Assembly (NCBI GenBank): GCA_015075635.1
Contig: JABTUA010000003.1
Location: 1 to 64,000, forward strand
DNA: 64,000 nt
Origin: Polyangiaceae bacterium
GTDB taxonomy: Bacteria > Myxococcota_A > Polyangia > Polyangiales > Polyangiaceae
Direction of reading: 5' to 3'
The position numbers and the translations under genes are program-made. The notes under the pieces were generated by a model that had not been told where the DNA came from, searched no databases, and worked only from the letters and a program-made list of their open reading frames with translations. This document shows positions 57,793-64,000 of the stretch, in pieces (the first letter of the stretch is position 1; each line of letters starts with the position of its first letter).

Positions 57793-58829
57793 GGCGCCTC
57801 CTTTGCGCCGGCGAGGCTCGGATCGAGCGCCGACAAGAGCGGGCCCAGGGCGCGGGCGTCGAGCGCCACCTTCTGACCCGGCACGAACACCACGTCACCG
57901 AAGCCAGCGCGGGAGCGCTTCTGGTCCATGAACCGCTGAATGATGGGCCTGGCCGCGAACAGGAGCTTCTTGTCCGCGCCGAGGGCCTCCTCCAGATCCG
58001 AGCGGCGCGGGGCCTCGTAACGAAAGCCCTCGGCGAACGGGCGGACGAAGCTGGCGGTGCCGCCGCTCTCGCGCAGCGCGACGGGGATCGCCGGCCGCGG
58101 CGTGACCAGCCAGAGCTCCAGCAGGCGAGGCTCGCCCGAGTCCGGGCGCTCCGGCTCGAAGTACGGGTAGTAAGGCAGCGGAGTGTCGAACGAGAAGCGC
58201 ACCGTCTCGGACTGCGTCTTACCGACTTCCCCGTCGTCGCTGGGGACCGGGTCGTAGCGCATCGCGACGAAGAAGTATTTGGCGCGCACGTAGTGAGCGA
58301 GCCACGCGCGGGTTTCGGGGCCGCTCTCGAGGCGATGCTTGGCCAGCCAACTCGAGAGCGCCGCCTCGTCGTCCGCCGCCAGCACGAAGGCGGTGAAGCT
58401 GCCGACCTTCTTGACCTCCAACACGCGCACGCCCCCGCCCTTCGGTCCCGCGCCGGAGCCGAAGCCTTGGCCCAACCCGTGACCGACGCCGAGCGGCGAG
58501 CGATACGGGAACGCGGCGCGCAGGCGTTCGAAGGGGTTCTTGGCGAGCTTGGCGACCTCCGGTCGGGCAGGAGTCGGAACCACGAACCCGAAGGGCTGGG
58601 AAGCCGCTCGGAACACCACCTCGCGCACGAAATGCTCCCGACCCAGCTCCGGGTCATGGACGATCAGTGTCTGCTCGTAGCTCAGAGAGGGCTTGCGCTC
58701 GTCCTTCTTCAGTCTCCCCGAGAACACTCCGCCGCAGGCCTTAGCCAGCTTCGGGCCAAAGGGCCCGCCGCTCCAGAATGCCGCTGAGGCGAGGGACACC
58801 GAGAGCAGAAGCCACGCCAGGCGCCGCAT
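57789..58829 (-). CDS. DUF2330-domain protein
   Basis: 346 residues with signal peptide (LAWLLLSVSLASAAFW). Mature start KLAKACGGVFSG, then SYEQTLIVHDPELGREHF, FGFVVPTPARPEVAKLAKNP and LAHYVRAKYFFVAMRYDP. These are hallmarks of DUF2330 proteins, abundant in Myxococcales. Secreted or periplasmic; function unknown. Coupled by ATGA to the AgmX-like gene. Confidence 0.85.
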   Translation of the reverse strand: MRRLAWLLLSVSLASAAFWSGGPFGPKLAKACGGVFSGRLKKDERKPSLSYEQTLIVHDPELGREHFVREVVFRAASQPFGFVVPTPARPEVAKLAKNPFERLRAAFPYRSPLGVGHGLGQGFGSGAGPKGGGVRVLEVKKVGSFTAFVLAADDEAALSSWLAKHRLESGPETRAWLAHYVRAKYFFVAMRYDPVPSDDGEVGKTQSETVRFSFDTPLPYYPYFEPERPDSGEPRLLELWLVTPRPAIPVALRESGGTASFVRPFAEGFRYEAPRRSDLEEALGADKKLLFAARPIIQRFMDQKRSRAGFGDVVFVPGQKVALDARALGPLLSALDPSLAGAKEAP

Positions 58830-58852
58830 CCGTGCGAAGCTAACACGCGAGC

Positions 58853-59827
58853 TCAGCCGTGCTCCACCACGCGGTTTCGCCCCAGGTGCTTGGCCTCGTA
58901 CATCGCGGCGTCGGCCTCGCCCAGGAGCGCCTCCGGTGCCTTGTAGGCGTGCTCTGGTCCGGCGAACGTCATGCCGATGCTGATGCTGATGTTCGAGCTG
59001 TCCTCGAGCGGCAAGGAGAGGCCGGCGATGTGCGAGCGCAAGCGCTCGGCGAGGATGTGAGCGTTCTCGCGGGTGATGCGCCGCGTGACGATCACGAATT
59101 CGTCACCACCGAATCGCGCCAGAAGATCTTCGGGGCGCAAGATGCGTTGCATCGCGGCAGCGACGACCCGGAGCACGGCATCGCCGACGTGGTGTCCGTG
59201 TACGTCGTTGATCTGCTTGAAGTGGTCGATGTCCACCAGCAAGACAGCGATGGTGTCCGAGTGACGTTGGGCGAACGAGATTTCACTCGCCAGGCGCTCG
59301 AGCAAGTAGCGGCGGTTGTGGACGGACGTCAGCGCGTCCTTCACCGTGGACTCGTACAGGCGCTGCGCTGCTTCTTCCTCCAGCTCATCGGCGCAGGTCA
59401 GCTTCAGCACAGTGTGGCCGCCCAGGCGGATTCGGGTGCCGTCCACGATCTGCGTGGGCTCGCGGATGCGCCGCTCGCCGACGAAGGTCCCGTTGGTGGT
59501 CCCCAGATCCTCGACGTAGATGTGCTCCCCGCGGCGGAAGATGCGGGCGTGGACCCAGGACAGGCCCGGGTCGTCGAGGACGAAGCTCGCGTTTTCGCCG
59601 CGCCCGATCACGATGTCGGCGTCCTCGACTCGGACCACGCGGCCGAGCGGGTCGCCCCGGAGCACGGTCAGGAGGTAGCGGTCGCCAGCGGGGGCCGCGC
59701 GCTCCTTGGCCACGAAATCGGCGATTTCGGCCGCGGTCGGGACCCTCAGCTTGGTGGTGCTGATGCGACGAGCCCGGTGCGCGGGCCGGTGGCCGGTGTC
59801 GCGCGGGCGGCGGCTCGTAGGCATCAT
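58853..59827 (-). CDS. FHA-GGDEF diguanylate cyclase
   Basis: 324 residues from ATG 59827 (or 59824). FHA residues about 60-130: IVIGRGENASFVLDDPGLSW (GR...S phosphothreonine pocket), VHARIFRR, TTNGTFVGERR. GGDEF residues about 155-320: LTSVHNRRYLLERL, LLVDIDHFKQINDVHGHHVG, ARFGGDEFVIV (active site) and LLGEADAAMYEAKHLGRNRV. An I-site RPED precedes GGDEF by five residues, so product inhibition is expected. Makes c-di-GMP under control of a phosphothreonine partner, i.e. kinase-linked. A sigma54-like site lies just upstream. Confidence 0.93.
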   Translation of the reverse strand: MMPTSRRPRDTGHRPAHRARRISTTKLRVPTAAEIADFVAKERAAPAGDRYLLTVLRGDPLGRVVRVEDADIVIGRGENASFVLDDPGLSWVHARIFRRGEHIYVEDLGTTNGTFVGERRIREPTQIVDGTRIRLGGHTVLKLTCADELEEEAAQRLYESTVKDALTSVHNRRYLLERLASEISFAQRHSDTIAVLLVDIDHFKQINDVHGHHVGDAVLRVVAAAMQRILRPEDLLARFGGDEFVIVTRRITRENAHILAERLRSHIAGLSLPLEDSSNISISIGMTFAGPEHAYKAPEALLGEADAAMYEAKHLGRNRVVEHG

Positions 59828-59844
59828 TGCACTTTCGCAGGGAT

Positions 59845-59858
59845 ACAAGTCGCGTGCC
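59845..59858 (-). promoter_or_regulatory. Imperfect sigma54-type promoter for the FHA-GGDEF gene
   Basis: Minus strand GGCACG-N4-TTGT: -24 perfect, -12 has T for C. Predicted +1 about 59833, six bases before ATG 59827. It excludes the upstream ATG at 59848 as start if the promoter is real. Confidence 0.4.
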
Positions 59859-59999
59859 CGCTGGGGTCGTTCGGGGAAAGCCGATTGGATCCGCGTGCGT
59901 CCGAGGCAGTTCCCCTACGGTGCTTGCGCACCATTTGCGATCGCTGCGTCTCGGCATGCGATTGTTGCAGACCGCATCGGGCGAGGTGTGCCGCGAAAA

Positions 60000-61349
60000 C
60001 TACCAGCGCCGGCCCGGTGGTGCGTTCTTCAACACTGCATCACCGTGCACCTCTTCGTTGGGAATGCTCGCCGAGAGCTCCGTGTAGAGCTTCAGCATGC
60101 GACGGAAGTCGTCGCGACGCGTCTCGGTCAGGTTCTTCCGCTCTTTGGGATCACCCACAACGTCGTACATCAGCCATCGCTCGTCGTCGCCGCGGGAGAT
60201 CAGCTTGAGCTCACCGTCCAGAACGGCACGCCTTCGGTCCTGAAGGTTGTCGCGCGGCAAGTCCGCGACGATGGGGCGGGGCGGCAGGTCTTCGCCGAAC
60301 ACCTCGCTGACCAGGCTCTTGCCGCGCAGCGGGGGAGAGGCCGGGACTCCCATCAGCTCGAGCACCGTCGGCGCCAGATCGATGTGGCTGCGCGGCGTGC
60401 CGATGCGGCGCGGTGGCGCGTCCGGCACCAAGAACAGCAGCGGCACGTGGATCAGCGCCTCCCAGAGCTCGTAGCCATGGCGGATTTGCCCGTGCTCGCC
60501 GAAGCACTCGCCGTGATCGGCGCTGACGATGATGGCGGTGCGCTTGCCCCAGGGCTGCTTCTCGATCCACGCGATCAGATCGCCCACCGCGCGGTCGGTG
60601 AACCAGATCTCCTGGTCGTAGAGGTCCCGGGGTTCGTCGCCGAAGTCCGGGGCGTCTTCGTGCTCGAGGTAGTCGTGATGCGGATCCAGGTAGTGAAAGT
60701 ACGCGAACAGTCGCCGTTCTCCGCTCGGGTCGGCGTTCTTGGCGAGCATCCGCTTCGCGGCGGCGGTCAGGCGCTCGCTCGTCGGCTTGGGCTCGGGGTT
60801 GTTGTAGATGGTGCCCGGCAGCACGTGGTAGTCGTCGAACCCCTGCTTCATGCCGTTGCCGAAGAAGTAGGCGTGGGCGTGGGCGGCCACCGCGCGGTGC
60901 CCCGCGGCCTTCAGCCGCTCGCCCAGGAACAGGTTGTCCGGGTACCACTGCGTGAAGAAGTAGCCGTTGCGCGGCATCTCGCTGGCGTATTTCCCGACCA
61001 GGAGCGGCGCGACGGAGCGCGCGGTGACGCTCGAGAGCGAGTAGGCCCGCGTGTAGCTCACGCTGCGCTTCTCCAGCGCAGTCAGGCGCGGCGCGATCTT
61101 CCGCCGGTAGCCCGCCCAGGGCATGTCGGCGCGCATGCTGTCGATCAGGATCAAGACCACGTTCAGCGGCGCGCGCTCGGCCGCCGGCGGGGCCGCGTCG
61201 GGCGGCTCGGCCGCAGGCGCGCTGGGCGCCACCGCCACGCTGACGGACGCGGGAGGCGTGGGCGCGCGCTCGGCGCTCGGGTCCGCCCGCGAGGTGCTAC
61301 AGGCCGCGCAAGAAAGCGCGAAGACCAGCTCAATCCAGCGCCGATGCAT
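60000..61349 (-). CDS. Sulfatase/alkaline-phosphatase-superfamily lipoprotein
   Basis: 449 residues. Lipobox SCAAC, Pro/Ala linker, then the fold: LNVVLILIDSMRADMPWAG (first metal Asp), YFHYLDPHHDY, IIVSADHGECFGEHG (DHG metal site), HVPLLFLVPDAP, HIDLAPTVLELMG. At the nucleophile position the segment is SLSSVTARSVAPLL. There is a Ser or Thr but no C-x-P-x-R formylglycine signature, and SVTAR lacks the Pro/Ala at +2. So it may be a phospho-group transferase or hydrolase using Ser/Thr rather than a classical sulfatase. Overlaps the M48-TerB gene by 20 bp. Confidence 0.85.
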   Translation of the reverse strand: MHRRWIELVFALSCAACSTSRADPSAERAPTPPASVSVAVAPSAPAAEPPDAAPPAAERAPLNVVLILIDSMRADMPWAGYRRKIAPRLTALEKRSVSYTRAYSLSSVTARSVAPLLVGKYASEMPRNGYFFTQWYPDNLFLGERLKAAGHRAVAAHAHAYFFGNGMKQGFDDYHVLPGTIYNNPEPKPTSERLTAAAKRMLAKNADPSGERRLFAYFHYLDPHHDYLEHEDAPDFGDEPRDLYDQEIWFTDRAVGDLIAWIEKQPWGKRTAIIVSADHGECFGEHGQIRHGYELWEALIHVPLLFLVPDAPPRRIGTPRSHIDLAPTVLELMGVPASPPLRGKSLVSEVFGEDLPPRPIVADLPRDNLQDRRRAVLDGELKLISRGDDERWLMYDVVGDPKERKNLTETRRDDFRRMLKLYTELSASIPNEEVHGDAVLKNAPPGRRW

Positions 61350-62448
61350 AGCGAGCGATGGCCTTCTCCACGAAGCGTGGGTCGATCCCGAGCCAGATGG
61401 CAGCCGTCCCCAGCACCTCTACCTCGGCGTCCGCCAGGTCTCCATCGGCCAGCGCGATGGCCACCAGGTCTTCGAGGATCTTCTGCCGGCGTTCCGGCGA
61501 GACGCGCACACACAGCTTTTCGGCGATGCCGAGCACGCGCCGCTCGAACTCCTCGTCACTCAGCTCTTCGATCAGCGTCCCGTCCGACAGCCGACCCTCC
61601 GGTCCCACCAGCCCGATCACCAGCTCGTGCTCGGCGTCCACCACCTTGCCGTCGGCCGCAGCGACCGCCACCCCGGCCAGTGCCAAGAAGTCGCGAACGA
61701 CGACGCTGGCGTCGCGCCGGTCGTTCAGGCAGCTCGGGTCCATGAGCTGCATGATCGCCGTGACCTCGCGCTCGAGCTCGGTCTGGTCGAGCTCGCCGCC
61801 CGTCTTGCCCACCAGCGCGTGGTAGGTGAGCGAGCGCGCGAACACCTCCAAGGCCCTGAGCCGGAGCGGGCTGTAGGGGGTCAGCTTGAAGAAAGCACGC
61901 ACCGCCGCGTCCGGGTCTTGGCAGCACACCAGGCCGACGCGGTCGGCGCTCAGCCCCGCGTAACGCATCCAGGCGTCGTAGCGAGCGAGCTGCGTCGGGG
62001 CCAAGCGACCGTCGCGCTCGAGCAACTCCGGCGAGAGCGAGAAGTGATCGAGCAACGCATGTCCGAGCTCGTGCCCCAACACGAACGTGAGCTCCGCGCC
62101 GTCCAGCGTCTCGAGCGCAGCGCTCGACACTCCGACGAGCAGTCGCCCTCGCTCCGGAGCCGTGACGAACGCGTCGGGCAGCGGCTCGGTCAGGCAGTAT
62201 GCCTCGATTTCGGCCTCGATCCCCAGGTGCTCCACCACGCGGTCGAGCGCAGCGAAGAAGTCGGGGCGGGCCTGTCGGGTCAAGCGCAGGGACGAGACGA
62301 GCCGGTCACGGCGAGCGGAAGCCACTTCATCCTCCTCGACCAATTCGCGAAACTGCGGGTCGCCGAGCAGCGCCGCGCGCAGCTCGCGGTCGCCGGCGAG
62401 CACCAGCGCGGTGAGGTCGATGCGGGGAGTCAGGGTGCTCTCGGGCAT
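61330..62448 (-). CDS. M48-like zinc protease fused to TerB-like domain
   Basis: 372 residues, no signal. Residues about 70-230 resemble M48 peptidases: FVLGHELGHALLDHFSLSPE (HExxH helix) and an acidic segment around DAWMRYAGLSADRVGLVCC (third ligand region, reading SADR where M48 usually has ExxAD). Residues about 260-370 are all-helical, with two TerB-type metal-binding turns (VAAADGKVVDAEHELV, IALADGDLADAEVEVL). M48-TerB fusions are known in some bacteria; role unknown, perhaps a regulated cytoplasmic protease. Translationally coupled to the sulfatase-like gene. Confidence 0.82.
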   Translation of the reverse strand: MPESTLTPRIDLTALVLAGDRELRAALLGDPQFRELVEEDEVASARRDRLVSSLRLTRQARPDFFAALDRVVEHLGIEAEIEAYCLTEPLPDAFVTAPERGRLLVGVSSAALETLDGAELTFVLGHELGHALLDHFSLSPELLERDGRLAPTQLARYDAWMRYAGLSADRVGLVCCQDPDAAVRAFFKLTPYSPLRLRALEVFARSLTYHALVGKTGGELDQTELEREVTAIMQLMDPSCLNDRRDASVVVRDFLALAGVAVAAADGKVVDAEHELVIGLVGPEGRLSDGTLIEELSDEEFERRVLGIAEKLCVRVSPERRQKILEDLVAIALADGDLADAEVEVLGTAAIWLGIDPRFVEKAIARYASALD

Positions 62449-62452
62449 GCGC

Positions 62453-63586
62453 TCACCACTCCAAGATGGCGTACTCTGCCACGGGGGTGCGGTTCATCAG
62501 CCCGTCGATGAAGACGAGCCTGGCCGTCGTCGCCAGCGGCGCCCCGCTCGGCAGGCCCGTGCGATAAGCCACTCGGGTGCCATCGCTCTCCAGGTGGCGC
62601 AGCGCGCCCGGGCGGGGTTCCTCGTCCCGGGCCCAGGGCCCGAGCAGCTCGCGACACTTCGCGTCGGCGACGTGCCCGATCACCTGCGTCAGCCCAGCGG
62701 GCAGTCGGCGCGGGTCGAAGCGGCGCCCGAGCGTGTCCCCGAGATCGTGCCCGCGGTTCTGGGCGACCTCGGGGTTGGCGGGGCGATGGTAGAGCATCCC
62801 TCCGCCCTCGCCGCCCTCCCACGCGCCGGGTCGGTGCAAGCCGCGCACCGAGAGCGCGCCCGCGCTGTGGTTCGACACTGCCGCGTCGAGCGCGGCGTTC
62901 AGCGCGCCAGCTACCGCGCTCGCACGCGCGTGCTCGGCTGCGGGTAGGCCGACGGCGGTGAGATGATCGCAGGTGACCCCGGCGTGGCAGAAGACGACTT
63001 CGTCGTTCGGCGCGTAGGCCAGGCGGAGGCGTCGTGCTCGGAGCAGCGCCCACACGAGCTCACGTTGCGCCACCGAGAACGCGGAGAAATCCCGCGCCGC
63101 GACCTCGGCCGTTGCCAAGCTCGGGTACGCCTCGCACAGCGCGCGCTCGAGGTCGGGCTCCGGATCGCCGTCTCGGTAGGCGAGTATCGCTTGCTCGTGG
63201 ACCGTCGCGAACGTGTCGTCGTCGAAGTCGCAGAGCTCGCCGACGCGGCCCAGGTCGTGGTTGCCTGCGATCAGCACGACCTGATCGGGTGGGTGGGCGC
63301 CGAGCCAGGCCAGGATTGCCAGGCCATCCGCTGCCGCCTTGTGCCGCTCGGTGCTGCCGCCGAAGTCGAAATGGTCGCCGATCGAGACCAGCTCGACGTC
63401 GTCGGCGAGCCAGCCGTCTTCTCCCAGGAGCCCGTGGCGCTCCAGGATCTGGAGGAACACCGGGAGCGGGGCTTGCGGGTCTCCCACCGCGACGCGGCGC
63501 GAGCGCGGGCGGCCCTCTGCCTCCTGGGGTTGCCACGGCTCGGTCGCGAGAGCGCGAGCGCGGCGCTCGGCGATCTCGGCGCGCAC
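62453..63586 (-). CDS. Calcineurin-like metallophosphoesterase
   Basis: 377 residues if started at GTG 63586 (VRAEIAERRARALATEP). An in-frame ATG at 63700 is possible but its extra residues look non-coding, so the start is uncertain. Motifs: VAVGDPQAP (D-x-Q/H), VSIGDHFDFGG (GDxxD/GDxH), VLIAGNHDLGRVGE (GNHD), VFCHAGVTCDHL, VIGHVADAKC (late GHxx). Hydrolyses a phosphoester such as a nucleotide, diadenosine polyphosphate or phosphoprotein. The M48-TerB ATG lies just 4 bp after its stop. Confidence 0.82.
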   Translation of the reverse strand: MRAEIAERRARALATEPWQPQEAEGRPRSRRVAVGDPQAPLPVFLQILERHGLLGEDGWLADDVELVSIGDHFDFGGSTERHKAAADGLAILAWLGAHPPDQVVLIAGNHDLGRVGELCDFDDDTFATVHEQAILAYRDGDPEPDLERALCEAYPSLATAEVAARDFSAFSVAQRELVWALLRARRLRLAYAPNDEVVFCHAGVTCDHLTAVGLPAAEHARASAVAGALNAALDAAVSNHSAGALSVRGLHRPGAWEGGEGGGMLYHRPANPEVAQNRGHDLGDTLGRRFDPRRLPAGLTQVIGHVADAKCRELLGPWARDEEPRPGALRHLESDGTRVAYRTGLPSGAPLATTARLVFIDGLMNRTPVAEYAILEW

Positions 63587-63734
63587 GTCCGGGAGGTTGT
63601 CGCATCGCTCGCGCCTATGCAATCGGTGCGTAGCTGCGCGGTCCGAGTCAGTGCGGCATCCACGTGGAGCGCGGAATTCCCGAAGGAAAACTTGCGGCAT
63701 GGACGCTGCATCCGGGTGGCGCGCGGAGGTTTCC

Positions 63735-64000
63735 ATGCGGGCGAGCTGGTTCGTGGTGGTGGGCGCGGTGGTCTCGGCGGTGACCGCCTGCGGTGGGGAG
63801 GACCAAGGCGAGCTCTTCGGCTCCGGGGGCGGCGCCGGAGCCAGCAGTGGCGGGTCCAGCACCGGTGGCAGCGGCGCGACGGGCGGCACGTCCAGCACCG
63901 GTGGCAGCGCCGGAGCGCCGAGTGGTGGCGCTGCGGGCGCCGGGGCCGCGCCGACCGGAGGCGCGGGTGGAACCGGTGGCAGTGCAACCGGGGGCACGGG
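63735..64000 (+). CDS. Gly/Ser-linker lipoprotein, truncated by window end
   Basis: At least 88 residues, still open at the window edge. ATG 63735 (GGAGGTTTCC just upstream) begins a lipoprotein signal FVVVGAVVSAVTACGGE (lipobox VTAC). After a short acidic spacer (EDQGELFGS) it enters a GGxGASSGGSSTGGSGATGG tether like those at 24142, 29284 and 54952. The head domain lies outside the window. Confidence 0.85.
   Translation, partial: MRASWFVVVGAVVSAVTACGGEDQGELFGSGGGAGASSGGSSTGGSGATGGTSSTGGSAGAPSGGAAGAGAAPTGGAGGTGGSATGGT

Noticed and set aside
59829-59848. Upstream ATG at 59848 for the FHA-GGDEF protein
   Set aside because: It adds seven residues with no homology feel and would be upstream of the predicted +1; ATG 59827 or 59824 is simpler.

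Overview
This 64 kb window is very GC-rich and gene-dense, with no intergenic gap above 300 bp. It looks like chromosome from a myxobacterium (order Myxococcales/Polyangiales type). The clues are many lipoproteins with a Gly/Ser/Ala-rich linker after the lipobox Cys, a PknB-type Ser/Thr kinase with a proline-rich tail, AgmX/PglI C-terminal and DUF2330 proteins, TSP3-OmpA proteins, sigma54-type promoters, and a codon bias that fills every frame with spurious open frames. I see no tRNA, rRNA, insertion sequence, phage or CRISPR.

Layout. 0-8.2 kb: 3' part of a tandem-duplicated UvrA, an outer-membrane barrel, a Pro-rich single-pass membrane protein, a GT4 glycosyltransferase and an NmrA-like SDR. 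8.2-15.0 kb: a cluster linked by recurring sigma54-type promoters. It holds a methyltransferase, a Pro-rich lipoprotein, a CDP-alcohol phosphatidyltransferase, an RpiB-fold protein, a PhnW-like aminotransferase, a nucleotidyltransferase/GDPD-like fusion and two small LuxR-type HTH proteins. These are the parts expected for building and attaching a (phospho/phosphono) lipid head group. 15.0-15.9 kb: HepT/MntA toxin-antitoxin pair. 16-32 kb: ACT regulator, Ser/Thr kinase, peptide deformylase, two FabH-like synthases, a self-regulating RHH/zinc-ribbon protein, alpha/beta hydrolase, HxlR regulator with divergent membrane protein, J-domain protein, split YeeE/YedE sulfur transporter with thioredoxin, MBL-fold hydrolase and several lipoproteins.

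32-46.9 kb: a lipoprotein with a somatomedin-B-like cysteine cluster. Next comes an overlapping gene pair encoding an HSP90-like GHKL ATPase and a 1,873-residue partner whose N-terminus looks like a degenerate copy of that ATPase. Divergent from it is a five-gene translationally coupled array of DUF4139 proteins, made by tandem duplication of a lipoprotein + soluble-protein pair (end-to-end offset 2,860 bp). 46.9-64 kb: long-linker lipoproteins, OmpA/TSP3 protein, an OmcA/MtrC-type decaheme cytochrome, GH5-like lipoprotein, serine hydrolase, AgmX-like and DUF2330 proteins, an FHA-GGDEF diguanylate cyclase, a sulfatase-fold protein, an M48-TerB fusion, a metallophosphoesterase and the start of another Gly/Ser-rich lipoprotein.

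Most notable: (1) GG-N10-GC sigma54-type motifs placed so that predicted transcripts start 1-6 nt before the start codon, at five genes of the 8-14 kb cluster and at least two other genes; (2) the HSP90-like/pseudo-GHKL giant pair; (3) the duplicated DUF4139 array with linkers that diverge between otherwise near-identical copies. Functions are inferred from motifs read by eye; no database search was run.
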